From: Rhizobiaceae bacterium
GTDB lineage: Bacteria > Pseudomonadota > Alphaproteobacteria > Rhizobiales > Rhizobiaceae
DNA length: 32,226 nt
Assembly: GCA_905339215.1 (NCBI GenBank)
Contig: CAJPFN010000006.1
Span: 1 to 32,226 of the forward strand
Direction of reading: 5' to 3'
Below, in pieces: positions 17,271-25,125 of the stretch. Each line of letters opens with the position of its first letter. The stretch's first letter is position 1. Below the pieces are notes generated by a model. It was not told where the DNA came from. It made no database searches and saw nothing but the letters and a program-made list of their open reading frames with translations. The translations under genes and the position numbers were made by a program.

Positions 17271-18053
17271 TCACTCGAACCGGACGCCCAGCGATCCCAG
17301 CGAACCGAAATCGGCGAAGATCACGTCGCCGGAGGAAATGTCGACCGGGCGGGTAAATGATCCGCCCAGAACGATATCGCCCTTCTTCAATCCACCGCCG
17401 AGCGGCGCCAGCTTGTTCACCAGCCACGCCAGACCCGCCGCCGGGTGCCCCATGACCGCAGCCGAGACACCCGATTCCTCGATCACGCCATTTTGCGACA
17501 GGGTCGCGCCGACCCAACGAAGATCGACGTCGAAAGGACGAATGGTGCGCCCGCCGAGAACGATCGCGCCGAAGGCGGCGTTGTCGGCAATTGTGTCGAC
17601 GATCTGGCGCGGCACCTCGGTTCGGTAGTCGATGATCTCCAGGGCGGGCTGGACGAACTCCGTCGCCCGCAGCACGTCATGCACCGGGCATCCGGCCCCC
17701 GACAGATCCTCGCCCATGATGAAGGCCAGTTCGACCTCGAGCCGCGGCTTTATGAACGTGCCGGCCCTGATCCGCGCGCCGTCGTAGAACAGCGCGTCGT
17801 CCAGAATCACGCCGTAGTCCGGCTCGGTCATCTTCGAGGCCTGCTGCATGGCGCGACTGGTCAGGCCGATCTTGCGCCCGACGATCTTCGCGCCGCCCGC
17901 GATGCGCGCATCTGCCCAGCGGCGCTGTACGTCGTAGGCGTCCTCGAGCGTCATGTCGGGCCATGTCTTCGATGGCTGTGGGCAGACCCGGCGGGTACGT
18001 TCTGCCTGCAGGATCGCGTCGGCTGCATCCTGGCGCTGCTGTTCTGTCAACAT
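17271..18053 (-). CDS. hpaH: 2-oxo-hept-4-ene-1,7-dioate hydratase-like (HpaH/HpcG) or related 2-oxo-4-enoate hydratase
   Basis: A 260-residue member of the fumarylacetoacetate-hydrolase/hydratase superfamily. It strongly resembles HpcG/HpaH: KIGLTSRAMQ, EPDYGVILDD, KPRLEVELAF, QPALEIIDYR, NGVIEESGVSAAVMGHPA, LGGSFTRPV. The three metal ligands fall at Glu106, Glu108 and Glu139, the positions I recall for HpcG. It adds water to a 2-oxo-4-enoate to give a 4-hydroxy-2-oxoacid, the last step before aldolase cleavage in meta-cleavage pathways. The related MhpD/XylJ hydratases are the main alternative. It follows the dioxygenase gene by seven bases. Confidence 0.92.
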   Translation of the reverse strand: MLTEQQRQDAADAILQAERTRRVCPQPSKTWPDMTLEDAYDVQRRWADARIAGGAKIVGRKIGLTSRAMQQASKMTEPDYGVILDDALFYDGARIRAGTFIKPRLEVELAFIMGEDLSGAGCPVHDVLRATEFVQPALEIIDYRTEVPRQIVDTIADNAAFGAIVLGGRTIRPFDVDLRWVGATLSQNGVIEESGVSAAVMGHPAAGLAWLVNKLAPLGGGLKKGDIVLGGSFTRPVDISSGDVIFADFGSLGSLGVRFE

Positions 18054-18060
18054 CGTCCGC

Positions 18061-18954
18061 TCACTTGATCGGGGGGATTGGTAGTCTCGAAACGCCCGGC
18101 TCGAGCGTCAGCGTGTGTTCGAGCGTGTACCATTCTCCCACGTCGCCATCCTCGGGATGTAGGCCCGTGTGCTTCTCGAGCTTGCCAATCAGCGCTTCCG
18201 TCACCCCGAACTGGACGTCGGAGGTCAGGTAGTCGGTCTCGTCGACATAGGTCTGATTGATCAGCGTCTTGAACCCTTGCTTGTGGGCCAGGACGTGCAC
18301 ATGTGCCGGACGGTACGGGTGGCGGTTCTGTGCGGCCAGCAGCGTACCAACCGTCGTGGTCGTGGGTATCGGGTAGCCGACGGGCTTGACCGACTTGAAC
18401 CGCACGATGCCGTCCGCCCCGGTGATGAACTTCCCACGCAGGTTGTAGTCGGCCTGGCTCTCGTCCTGATTCTCGTAGAGGCCCACGGGCGACGCGTGCC
18501 AGATGTCCACCTCCAGGCCCTCGATCGGGACGCCGGCCTGATCGAGGAAGGTGAAGGCGCCGTAGAGCCGGGGGCCGGGGGTGTCGGATCGCAGGATCGA
18601 GCCGCCATTCGCGGTCATCGGCTGGTTCATGCGCCAGAACGGCCCCAGGAGGGACTGCGTGGTTTCCGTCGTGCCGTTGTCACCGTTGTTGAGCAGGCAT
18701 ACCAGGGACGACACGCCGAGCGAGCCGGCCATGAGAACGAATTCGTTGTGCTTGTCGTTGCTCTGCTGACCCATGGTGTTGAGTATCCTGGTCGCCTGCT
18801 GGAACTCGGTTTCGGTCAGGCGAACGTCGCGGATGAAGCCGTGCAAATGTTTGATCAGGCTCACCATGATCTCGCGCAGGCGCGGATCGTTGGTCTGTTC
18901 CATGACCTTCAGGACGGCCGGTGTCACTTCAGTATGACTCGACATAATTGTCAT
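18061..18954 (-). CDS. Intradiol ring-cleavage dioxygenase, hydroxyquinol 1,2-dioxygenase-like
   Basis: A 297-residue non-haem Fe(III) intradiol dioxygenase. The N-terminal helical dimerisation domain (about 20-100) contains DPRLREIMVSLIKHLHGFIRDV and GSLGVSSLV. The catalytic beta-sandwich carries the four iron ligands Tyr160 (GLYENQD), Tyr194 (PVGYPIP), His218 and His220 (RPAHVHV). The single-subunit layout and PVGYPIP/RHPYRPAHVHV wording favour hydroxyquinol 1,2-dioxygenase over catechol 1,2-dioxygenase, and rule out the two-subunit protocatechuate 3,4-dioxygenase. The ATG at 18954 overlaps the upstream stop (ATGA) with AGG six to nine bases before it. It would cleave a catechol-type ring between the hydroxyls. 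Confidence 0.92.
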   Translation of the reverse strand: MTIMSSHTEVTPAVLKVMEQTNDPRLREIMVSLIKHLHGFIRDVRLTETEFQQATRILNTMGQQSNDKHNEFVLMAGSLGVSSLVCLLNNGDNGTTETTQSLLGPFWRMNQPMTANGGSILRSDTPGPRLYGAFTFLDQAGVPIEGLEVDIWHASPVGLYENQDESQADYNLRGKFITGADGIVRFKSVKPVGYPIPTTTTVGTLLAAQNRHPYRPAHVHVLAHKQGFKTLINQTYVDETDYLTSDVQFGVTEALIGKLEKHTGLHPEDGDVGEWYTLEHTLTLEPGVSRLPIPPIK

Positions 18955-19991
18955 AGTGCTACCTGCTTGGTTTCGCCGGTTATGGCGGACAATTTGATAG
19001 CTTCGATTACCGCCAGTGCGGCGAGGCCGTCCCGACCTGAAACGATCGGTTCTTCTTCGCGGCGAACGACGCGGCCGAACTGTTCGGCCTGAAGGATCAA
19101 CGGGTCTGAGAAGTCGAACGGCATCTTCGTACCGGAGATCGGCTCCCACCAGGACCGTTTCTCGGGGTTGGTCCAGAGGGTGAGGTTGGGAAGGGAGAGC
19201 GATCCATGCGTGCCGCCTATCCAGTAGCAGTCCTCGCCGGTTGCGGGGTAGGCAGGATTCTCTCTCGCAGTCAGTTCCCAACTCCAAGGTGCGACCGTGC
19301 TGTCGCAGACATTGACCGTCCCCAGCAATCCGCTCTCGAACCGCAGGAGGATCACGGCAGTTTCTTCAACTTCATAGCCTCGGATGTTTTTGGATTCGTC
19401 AGCGTGGACCGAGGCGACAGGGCCACAGAAATACTGGAGCAGATCGATATCGTGGATCAGGTTGAGGAAAACCGGACCCGCGCCTTTGCGACGGCGCCAA
19501 TCGGTGTCGAAGTAGTCGTCCGGCTTCATGAACCATGTCATGCCGTGGACCGATGCGATCTGGCCCAATGCGCCCTCGTCGATCAGCGCCTTTGCGCGGG
19601 CGATGAGCGGATTGTGCCGGCGGTGGTGGCCCGTCGCGATCGGAATCGTCGCCGCTTCCGCAGCAGAAACGACCCTACGCGCCGACTCCAGCTCGGTGGT
19701 AAGCGGCTTCTCGATAAGAACGGGAAGGCCGGCTGCGATGCAGGCCAGCGCGCCGTCTGCGTGCATGGCATTCGGGGTTGAAAGGATGACGCCGTCTATT
19801 CCGCGACGGTCCACGAGAGCAGCGATGTCGGGAACGCAGTCCACGTCAAGTTCCGCCGCATAGTGTTGCGCCGCGGGCGCCGGATCGACGATGCAGGCGA
19901 GTTCGACCCCCTTGGCCGCCTGAACAGCGACAGCGTGTCGACGTCCGATCAGTCCGGCGCCGACAACCGCGATTCGCGTGGCGTCGGGCAT
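18951..19991 (-). CDS. Gfo/Idh/MocA family NAD(P)-dependent dehydrogenase
   Basis: A 346-residue oxidoreductase with N-terminal Rossmann motif GAGLIGRRH (11-19), the catalytic EKPL (94-97), and the C-terminal domain signature GPVFLNLIHDIDLL with His180/Asp181. Family members oxidise or reduce sugars and cyclitols; inositol dehydrogenase is the best known. Next to a 3-dehydroquinase and a TIM-barrel isomerase/dehydratase, a role on a quinate- or shikimate-like cyclitol is plausible. The start at 19991 (MPDATRIAVVGAG) begins at the first strand and lies one base after the 3-dehydroquinase stop; an in-frame ATG at 20045 would overlap that gene. Confidence 0.92.
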   Translation of the reverse strand: MPDATRIAVVGAGLIGRRHAVAVQAAKGVELACIVDPAPAAQHYAAELDVDCVPDIAALVDRRGIDGVILSTPNAMHADGALACIAAGLPVLIEKPLTTELESARRVVSAAEAATIPIATGHHRRHNPLIARAKALIDEGALGQIASVHGMTWFMKPDDYFDTDWRRRKGAGPVFLNLIHDIDLLQYFCGPVASVHADESKNIRGYEVEETAVILLRFESGLLGTVNVCDSTVAPWSWELTARENPAYPATGEDCYWIGGTHGSLSLPNLTLWTNPEKRSWWEPISGTKMPFDFSDPLILQAEQFGRVVRREEEPIVSGRDGLAALAVIEAIKLSAITGETKQVAL

Positions 19992-19992
19992 G

Positions 19993-20430
19993 CTACTGTC
20001 CAACCGACAGAGCGACGACGCGGCGGACGCCAGCGGCATATCCATCGAGACCCAGTCCGGCGATCACCCCGTCCGCCCGAAGCGATACGTAGGAATGGTG
20101 CCGAAACGCTTCGCGCTTGTGGACTTGGCTGATGTGAACCTCCACGACCGGCGGTTCGTAGGTGTTCAAGGCATCGAGAAGCGCGATCGAGGTATGGGTC
20201 AGGGCGCCCGGATTGATGACGATGCCGCAGGTTGTTTCGCGCGCCTCATGAATCCAGTCGATGAGTTGGCCTTCATGGTTCGACTGCTTCAGCGAGATCT
20301 GAAAGCCGTCCGGGCAGACGGACTGGCAAAGTCTTTCGACATCATCCAGCGTTTGGTGGCCGTAGATATGCGGCTGCCGCTTTCCGAGAAGATTCAGATT
20401 CGGTCCGTTCAGGATCAGGATTGTCTTCAT
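19993..20430 (-). CDS. aroQ: 3-dehydroquinate dehydratase, type II
   Basis: A 145-residue type II dehydroquinase of exactly the usual length. Diagnostic motifs are NGPNLNLLG (8-16), catalytic Tyr23 in [16 protein letters not shown] (50-61), [10 protein letters not shown] (72-81) with Asn73, and [17 protein letters not shown] with His99. It interconverts 3-dehydroquinate and 3-dehydroshikimate as a dodecamer. Its setting, in a GntR-controlled operon beside a ring-cleavage enzyme and opposite a TRAP importer, points to a catabolic rather than biosynthetic copy. The start overlaps the previous stop (ATGA) and has AGGA six bases before it. Confidence 0.96.
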   Translation of the reverse strand: MKTILILNGPNLNLLGKRQPHIYGHQTLDDVERLCQSVCPDGFQISLKQSNHEGQLIDWIHEARETTCGIVINPGALTHTSIALLDALNTYEPPVVEVHISQVHKREAFRHHSYVSLRADGVIAGLGLDGYAAGVRRVVALSVGQ

Positions 20431-21224
20431 TTCGGGTCCTTTGCGAGAAGAGCATGCGTGGCATCGAGGATCTCGCGGGCCCTTTCCAGTGCATTGGTGT
20501 TGTTCCTGGCGGAAGGCACTTCGACGGAGATCACTGTCTCGGCCGGCAGCGCCCGTACGATCCCGGCAAGGTCTAGCCCACCGTCGCCTGGAAGAAGGCG
20601 GCCGCCGCGTGCTTCGGCCAAAAGGGCGTCGTGACCCGATGGGGCAATGGCAGGCGCATCGCAGAGTTGCGCGGAAACGACCCGGCCGGCCGGCATCCCC
20701 GCGATGTCCGCGGGAACTCCGCCGCAGCGAGAATGATGTAGCGCGTCGACCAGATAGGCTGCGCCAGAGGCGCCTGAGGACTCGATCAGATCGAGGCAGG
20801 CGTGCGGCGTATTGATCCCGCGCCACGCCATGCATTCGAGATCAAGACCCAGCCCGCGGGCCGCGGCGAGTTCGCTTATCCTGGAGAAGGTCTCGGCAAG
20901 CGCCGGGAAGACGTCCGCACAGACGTTGACGCGCTTGCCCCCCAGCGTGCTGGCGGCCTCCATCGCCGGGACCAAAGTCTCCGGCTCCAGCGCCTCGTCG
21001 ATGACGACCGTTTCGATGTCGTAAAGTCCGATTCCCTCGCCCTGCATGACGCGCGCAAGCTCGCGCAGGCCGGCCGCGTCGGGCAGCCAGTTCAGCGCCC
21101 CGGAGGAGACCGGATGGAATCGCAGGCCGACGAAATCGAAGCCGGCCCGGCGCGCCAGCCGGACCAACTCGGCCGGCGGCAGCTCGAGAAAGGTGAAATG
21201 TCCGAGACCGAGCGCGCGCGTCAC
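20427..21224 (-). CDS. Sugar phosphate isomerase/epimerase-like TIM barrel, possible 3-dehydroshikimate dehydratase
   Basis: A 265-residue member of the xylose-isomerase-like/AP-endonuclease-2 TIM-barrel family. Likely metal ligands are Glu130 (LDLECMAW), Asp160 with His163 (LVDALHHS), Gln186 (SAQLCD) and Glu235 (ISVEVPS). The family includes inosose dehydratases, hydroxypyruvate isomerases and 3-dehydroshikimate dehydratases (AsbF/QuiC type). Because it is translationally coupled to a type II 3-dehydroquinase, conversion of 3-dehydroshikimate to protocatechuate is the best guess, but the sequence alone does not prove it. The start overlaps the GntR stop by four bases. Confidence 0.88.
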   Translation of the reverse strand: MTRALGLGHFTFLELPPAELVRLARRAGFDFVGLRFHPVSSGALNWLPDAAGLRELARVMQGEGIGLYDIETVVIDEALEPETLVPAMEAASTLGGKRVNVCADVFPALAETFSRISELAAARGLGLDLECMAWRGINTPHACLDLIESSGASGAAYLVDALHHSRCGGVPADIAGMPAGRVVSAQLCDAPAIAPSGHDALLAEARGGRLLPGDGGLDLAGIVRALPAETVISVEVPSARNNTNALERAREILDATHALLAKDPK

Positions 21225-21925
21225 AGCGGGGCCGCCGGAAGCTCATCGGAGATAAGGCGCCGCAGATTGTTCGTGGAGCGCTCGATATGCCTGGCCAGCA
21301 AGGTGGCGGCATCGTCTGCGCGCCGTTCGACCGCCGCCTGCGCAATGGCGGTATGTTCATCGATCACATCGCGCTGGACCGGAACCGCCTTCAGGTAGAT
21401 GTGCCGGTAACGGTCGTTCATGCTGACAAGCGACTTGTACATCTTCATCAGCAGCGGCATGTCGCAGCGCTCGACCAGCGTCAGGTGGAAGGCGTTGTTT
21501 GCAGCCTCCCAGTTGGCAAGACTGACGGGGTCACCTGGGATCCGCTCGGTCTTGTTCAGTCGGTGCAAGGCGCCCATGACCGCGGCCTCCCAGTCGAGAC
21601 CGCCCCTTTCGATGGATTTCCGCAGCGCGTAAGGTTCGAGTTCCAGTCGCAAGGCGCAGACCTCGTCGAGATTGGCGACCGAGATCGGGGCAACGGTGTA
21701 GCCGCGTTGCGCCTCCGCTTCGATCAAGCCTTCGGTGACAAGGCGTGTGACGGCCTCGCGGAGGGGAGATAATCCCACATCCATCGAACTCCGAAGCTTG
21801 TCGAGATTCAGTCTGGCGCCCGGCGCAAGAATGCCGTGCAGGATGTCGTGGCGCAACTGCGCCTCGACCTGCCCCGCGATGGTGGGCTTGCCCGCTGACT
21901 TTGCGTTGACATCCAGGGGTGACAT
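21221..21925 (-). CDS. GntR family regulator, FadR subfamily with FCD ligand domain
   Basis: A 234-residue repressor/activator. The N-terminal winged helix-turn-helix (about 15-80) includes LRHDILHGILAPGARLNLDKL and GLSPLREAVTRLVTEGLI. The C-terminal all-helical FCD domain has the metal-site histidines His147 (AFHLTL), His191 (DEHTAI) and His213 (RHIERS). FCD regulators usually sense carboxylic acids such as pathway substrates or intermediates. It leads the leftward catabolic operon and faces the TRAP importer genes across a 182-base AT-rich gap, so it probably controls both. Autoregulation is likely since it is the first gene of its own operon. Confidence 0.95.
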   Translation of the reverse strand: MSPLDVNAKSAGKPTIAGQVEAQLRHDILHGILAPGARLNLDKLRSSMDVGLSPLREAVTRLVTEGLIEAEAQRGYTVAPISVANLDEVCALRLELEPYALRKSIERGGLDWEAAVMGALHRLNKTERIPGDPVSLANWEAANNAFHLTLVERCDMPLLMKMYKSLVSMNDRYRHIYLKAVPVQRDVIDEHTAIAQAAVERRADDAATLLARHIERSTNNLRRLISDELPAAPL

Positions 21926-21984
21926 GGGCGCGTCCTTACGAAGGCGATAATGCCCTGCTCAAAAAGCGATGTAAAGCGAAGAAA

Positions 21985-22010
21985 ACCATGGTGACATAAG
22001 AAATCGATTT
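21985..22010. promoter_or_regulatory. Candidate GntR operator region (two palindromes)
   Basis: In the AT-rich divergent gap there are two exact palindromes, ACCATGGT (21985-21992) and AAATCGATTT (22001-22010). A further ATCGAT at 22022-22027 repeats the core of the second. Either could be the half-site arrangement of the divergent GntR regulator. The assignment rests on position and symmetry only. Confidence 0.35.
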
Positions 22011-22013
22011 TAA

Positions 22014-22042
22014 TTGATCATATCGATCCTTGGTGGTATGAG
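22014..22042 (+). promoter_or_regulatory. Putative sigma-70 promoter of the TRAP operon
   Basis: TTGATC (22014-22019) and TATGAG (22037-22042) are separated by 17 bases, each matching four of six consensus positions. It lies about 65 bases before the dctP start and directly beside the palindromic sites, where a GntR repressor could block polymerase. Confidence 0.35.
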
Positions 22043-22107
22043 ACCTTCCATGGGTTCGTCCGCGCGAGAGCGAAGAGGCGGGTCCGCTAACCCGAGGGAG
22101 GACCAGA

Positions 22108-23109
22108 ATGCCTTTTGCCATCACTCGCCGTGCTCTTCTTGCGGCTGCCGCCGCAATCGCTGTCAGCGCCACCGGTGCGTTCGCCCAGGACAAGATCCGG
22201 CTTCGGCTTTCCGCCGTGAACTCGGAAACTGACCAGCGCGCCATCGCAATGATCAATGTCTTCGGTCCGGCCGTGGCCGGCTTTGCGACCTTCGAGCCGC
22301 ATTGGAACGGCTCCCTGTTCGCGCAAGGAACCGAGCTGGAGGCCATAGCCGCCGGCGATCTCGAAATGTCGATCACTTCGGCGCAGGAACTGGCAACGTT
22401 CTTTCCCGAGTGGTCGATCTTCGCGGCCGGGTATGTGCTGCAGAGCGCCGAGCATCAGGTCCGCGTCTTCAACGATCCGCTGATGGACCCCTTCAAGCAG
22501 AAGGTCGAGGACGAGCTCGGCGTCCGGTTGCTGGCACCAATGTATCTCGGGCGGCGCCAGGTGAACCTGCGCCGGCCCCGTTCGGAGCTTGACGTGAAGA
22601 CTCCTGCCGATCTGGCCGGCGTCAACCTGCGGATGCCGGGATCGGATGCGTGGCAGTTTCTCGGGCGCGCACTTGGTGCGAACCCGACGCCGATGGCCTT
22701 CACCGAGGTTTACACCGCTCTGCAGACCGGCGCCGTTGACGGCCAGGATAATCCGCTGCCAACCGTGGTCGATGCCAAGTTCTACGAGGTCACCAAGCAG
22801 ATAGCACTGACGTCGCACCTGGTGGACTGGAACTTCATCGCCATCTCTGCCGGGGTTTACAACCGAATGACCGCCGAGCAGCAGGCAGCGGTCACCGCGG
22901 CCGCCGTTGCCGCCGCCGAAAGTGGCCGGGCTGCGCAGCTTGCCAAGGAAGCGGAACTGGTGGCCTTCCTCGAGGGAAAAGGATTGGAGATCTACGAACC
23001 CGATGTCGCCGCATTCCGCAGCGCGGTGCAGGCGGCCTATCTGAGCAGCGATTTCGCCGGCAGTTGGCCGGCGGGAGTTCTCGACGCCGTGAACGCGCTC
23101 GGAAACTGA
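22108..23109 (+). CDS. dctP: TRAP transporter solute-binding protein DctP
   Basis: A 333-residue periplasmic binding protein of the DctP family. The signal peptide (1-26) ends in AFA and contains TRR before the hydrophobic stretch, a partial twin-arginine look. Arg175 in GVNLRMPG is the conserved carboxylate-binding arginine, and MAFTEVYTALQTGAVDGQDNPL is the family hallmark. It binds an organic acid and delivers it to DctQM; the adjacent enzymes suggest quinate, shikimate or a related cyclic acid. GGGAGGA at 22096-22102 is a strong ribosome-binding site. Confidence 0.95.
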   Translation: MPFAITRRALLAAAAAIAVSATGAFAQDKIRLRLSAVNSETDQRAIAMINVFGPAVAGFATFEPHWNGSLFAQGTELEAIAAGDLEMSITSAQELATFFPEWSIFAAGYVLQSAEHQVRVFNDPLMDPFKQKVEDELGVRLLAPMYLGRRQVNLRRPRSELDVKTPADLAGVNLRMPGSDAWQFLGRALGANPTPMAFTEVYTALQTGAVDGQDNPLPTVVDAKFYEVTKQIALTSHLVDWNFIAISAGVYNRMTAEQQAAVTAAAVAAAESGRAAQLAKEAELVAFLEGKGLEIYEPDVAAFRSAVQAAYLSSDFAGSWPAGVLDAVNALGN

Positions 23110-23121
23110 GTGGGCGACGAC

Positions 23122-23149
23122 CGGTGCAGCGCGTGCCTGCGCTGCACCG
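23122..23149 (+). terminator. Hairpin after dctP (attenuator or mRNA-stabilising stem)
   Basis: A perfect 11-base stem, CGGTGCAGCGC with GCGCTGCACCG, around the 6-base loop GTGCCT, starting 12 bases after the dctP stop. CGA/TCG can extend it past one bulged C. There is no T-run, so partial termination or 3'-end protection of dctP mRNA is more likely than a full stop; dctQM follow in the same direction. Confidence 0.65.
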
Positions 23150-23176
23150 TCGGGCCGGGTCTCGCGCGGTTCGCTT

Positions 23177-23192
23177 CGCGCCGATCGGCGCG
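23177..23192. repeat. Perfect 16-base palindrome upstream of dctQ
   Basis: CGCGCCGATCGGCGCG is its own reverse complement. It lies between the dctP hairpin and the dctQ start. It could be a second RNA stem in the same intergenic region or a protein site. Confidence 0.6.
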
Positions 23193-23240
23193 TGACGCAG
23201 GCCTCGGAGTCCTACGCTTGACTGAACGGGAGAGGGCGAG

Positions 23241-23807
23241 ATGAAGGCGGCGATCAACGTACTCCGCACCATGGCAGAAGGCGTCTCCGCGCTGATGATG
23301 GCCGTCATCTTCTGCACCTTCATCCTGCAGATCGCGGTGCGCTATGCCGTCGGCTCCGATTGGTTCGTCTCGATCTTCGGCAATGTAATCGACGCGTCCT
23401 ACTTCGGCTGGACCGTCGAATTCATCCTCGTGCTTTGGCTCTGGACGATCTTCTGGGGGAATGCCTTCGTGGTCCAGGATCGTGACCACGTCACCTTCGA
23501 TATCATCTACAACATGGTCCGTCCCGGGACCCGCACTCTTCTGGCCATCATCGGCGCGCTGATCATAACCGCGGCCCTCTGGTCCTCTATCGGACCGACC
23601 TACGACAAGATGAAGCTCCTGCGGCTGAAATCCTCGGCGACCCTGCCGGTGAAGATGCTGCCGATCTACTCGATCTACTTCGTATTCCTCGCGGCCGTCG
23701 GCCTCCGCTCCCTCTTTCGCGCCTGGGACTGCGTCCGTCACGGCGCTGATCGGGAACTTCACGTGCTTCCGTACGAGGAGCCGCTTCACGCGGAAGGCAG
23801 GCAATGA
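23241..23807 (+). CDS. dctQ: TRAP transporter small membrane subunit DctQ
   Basis: A 188-residue membrane protein with four predicted hydrophobic segments, as usual for DctQ. Recognisable pieces are FILQIAVRYAVG in the first, EFILVLWLWTIFWGNAFVVQDRDHVTFD in the middle (the conserved W-G-A and D-H-V-F region) and YSIYFVFLAAVGLRSLFRAW near the end. It forms the membrane complex with DctM. GGGAGAGGGCGAG precedes the ATG, and the stop overlaps dctM by four bases. Confidence 0.93.
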   Translation: MKAAINVLRTMAEGVSALMMAVIFCTFILQIAVRYAVGSDWFVSIFGNVIDASYFGWTVEFILVLWLWTIFWGNAFVVQDRDHVTFDIIYNMVRPGTRTLLAIIGALIITAALWSSIGPTYDKMKLLRLKSSATLPVKMLPIYSIYFVFLAAVGLRSLFRAWDCVRHGADRELHVLPYEEPLHAEGRQ

Positions 23808-25099
23808 GCCTCGAACTCGCGATCATGGTGGGGTCACTGTTCCTCCTGGCGGGGATCGGAATCCCGATCGCCTATGCGATCATCGTGGCCTCCATGGCTT
23901 ACATGCTGGCGGTGGGGAGCTCCATCGGCATCGTTGGAAAGACTTTGACGGACGGTATCTACCAGAGCTTCCTGCTGCTTGCGGTGCCGCTCTTCATCGT
24001 TGCCGCCAATATCATGAACGCCGGGTCGATCTCGGACCGGCTGCTGGGCTTCTGCATTGCCACCGTTGGCCGGTTCCGCGGCGGACTGGGCCACGTCAAC
24101 GTCATGGCCTCCCTTATATTCTCCGGCATGTCCGGTTCGGCCGTGGCCGACGCGGCAGGGATCGGAAAGATCATCATCGACATGATGCGCAAGGACGGCC
24201 GCTATCCCGCCGGCTACGCCGCGGCCATCACCGCTGCCTCAGCCACGATCGGCCCGATCATTCCGCCCTCGATACCGATGGTGCTCTACGCGCTCATCTC
24301 GAACGCGTCCATCGGGGCGCTGTTCCTTGGCGGCATCCTGCCCGGCCTGCTCATGGGCGCCGTGCTGATGGCCATGAATTCCTGGGTCTCGCATCGCCGC
24401 GGCTTTGCCACCGAGGAACCGGTGCCTCTCCGCGACCTGCCGAGGGTGACGGGCCGGGCTTTCCCTGCGCTGCTGATGCCGGCGATCCTCCTTTACGGGA
24501 TCTACGGCGGGGTCACGACGCCGACAGAGGCCGCTGCCGTCGCCGCAGCCTATGCGCTTCTGTTGTCGATCGTCTTCTATCACTCACTGAGCCTGAAGAC
24601 GTTGTATGCGATCCTGGTGGAGAGTTCGCGGTCGTCGGCGGCCGTCGGGATCGTCATCGGCGGCGCGCTGATCCTGAACTACATCGTCGCATCGGAAAAC
24701 ATTCCCGCGGCTCTGGCGGCCTACCTCGTGGACGTCGACGTCTCGCCGCTGACGTTCCTGCTGGCGGTGAACGTGCTTGTGCTGGTCCTGGGCTGTCTCC
24801 TCGACGCTACGACGATCATCCTGGTCATCGTTCCACTGTTCATTCCGACCTGCAACCTGCTCGGAATCGATCTGGTGCATTTCGGCGTGGTCATCGTCGT
24901 GAACTGCATGATCGGCCTGATCACACCGCCCTACGGCATCCTGCTGTTCGTCATCAACGCCGTCACCGGCATCCCGCTGCGCGACATCATCCGCGACGTG
25001 GTACCGTTCCTCGTGGTCCTCGTTGCCGCTCTCCTGGCGATGATACTGATTCCCGACATCGTTCTCTTCCTTCCGCGCCTGCTGGGCTACGAGGGCTAG
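23804..25099 (+). CDS. dctM: TRAP transporter large membrane subunit DctM
   Basis: A 431-residue permease with about 12 hydrophobic segments, the normal size. Family signatures include SGMSGSAVADAAGIG (about 107-121), ITAASATIGPIIPPSIPMVLY, GGVTTPTEAAAVAAAYA and LITPPYGILLFV. It forms the sodium-driven translocation path that takes substrate from DctP. It overlaps dctQ by ATGA and is followed after 26 bases by the shikimate-dehydrogenase-like gene. Confidence 0.95.
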   Translation: MSLELAIMVGSLFLLAGIGIPIAYAIIVASMAYMLAVGSSIGIVGKTLTDGIYQSFLLLAVPLFIVAANIMNAGSISDRLLGFCIATVGRFRGGLGHVNVMASLIFSGMSGSAVADAAGIGKIIIDMMRKDGRYPAGYAAAITAASATIGPIIPPSIPMVLYALISNASIGALFLGGILPGLLMGAVLMAMNSWVSHRRGFATEEPVPLRDLPRVTGRAFPALLMPAILLYGIYGGVTTPTEAAAVAAAYALLLSIVFYHSLSLKTLYAILVESSRSSAAVGIVIGGALILNYIVASENIPAALAAYLVDVDVSPLTFLLAVNVLVLVLGCLLDATTIILVIVPLFIPTCNLLGIDLVHFGVVIVVNCMIGLITPPYGILLFVINAVTGIPLRDIIRDVVPFLVVLVAALLAMILIPDIVLFLPRLLGYEG

Positions 25100-25125
25100 G
25101 GGCAGGCAAGAGACAAAGGTGACAT

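Noticed and set aside
18061-18954. Protocatechuate 3,4-dioxygenase for the product of the dehydroshikimate route
   Set aside because: That enzyme needs two related subunits of different type. This single 297-residue protein has the N-terminal helical domain of catechol/hydroxyquinol 1,2-dioxygenases.
20427-21224. Inosose dehydratase (IolE) in an inositol pathway together with the Gfo/Idh/MocA gene
   Set aside because: No other iol genes are present, and the directly coupled gene is a type II 3-dehydroquinase, so a shikimate-type substrate is more likely; not fully excluded.
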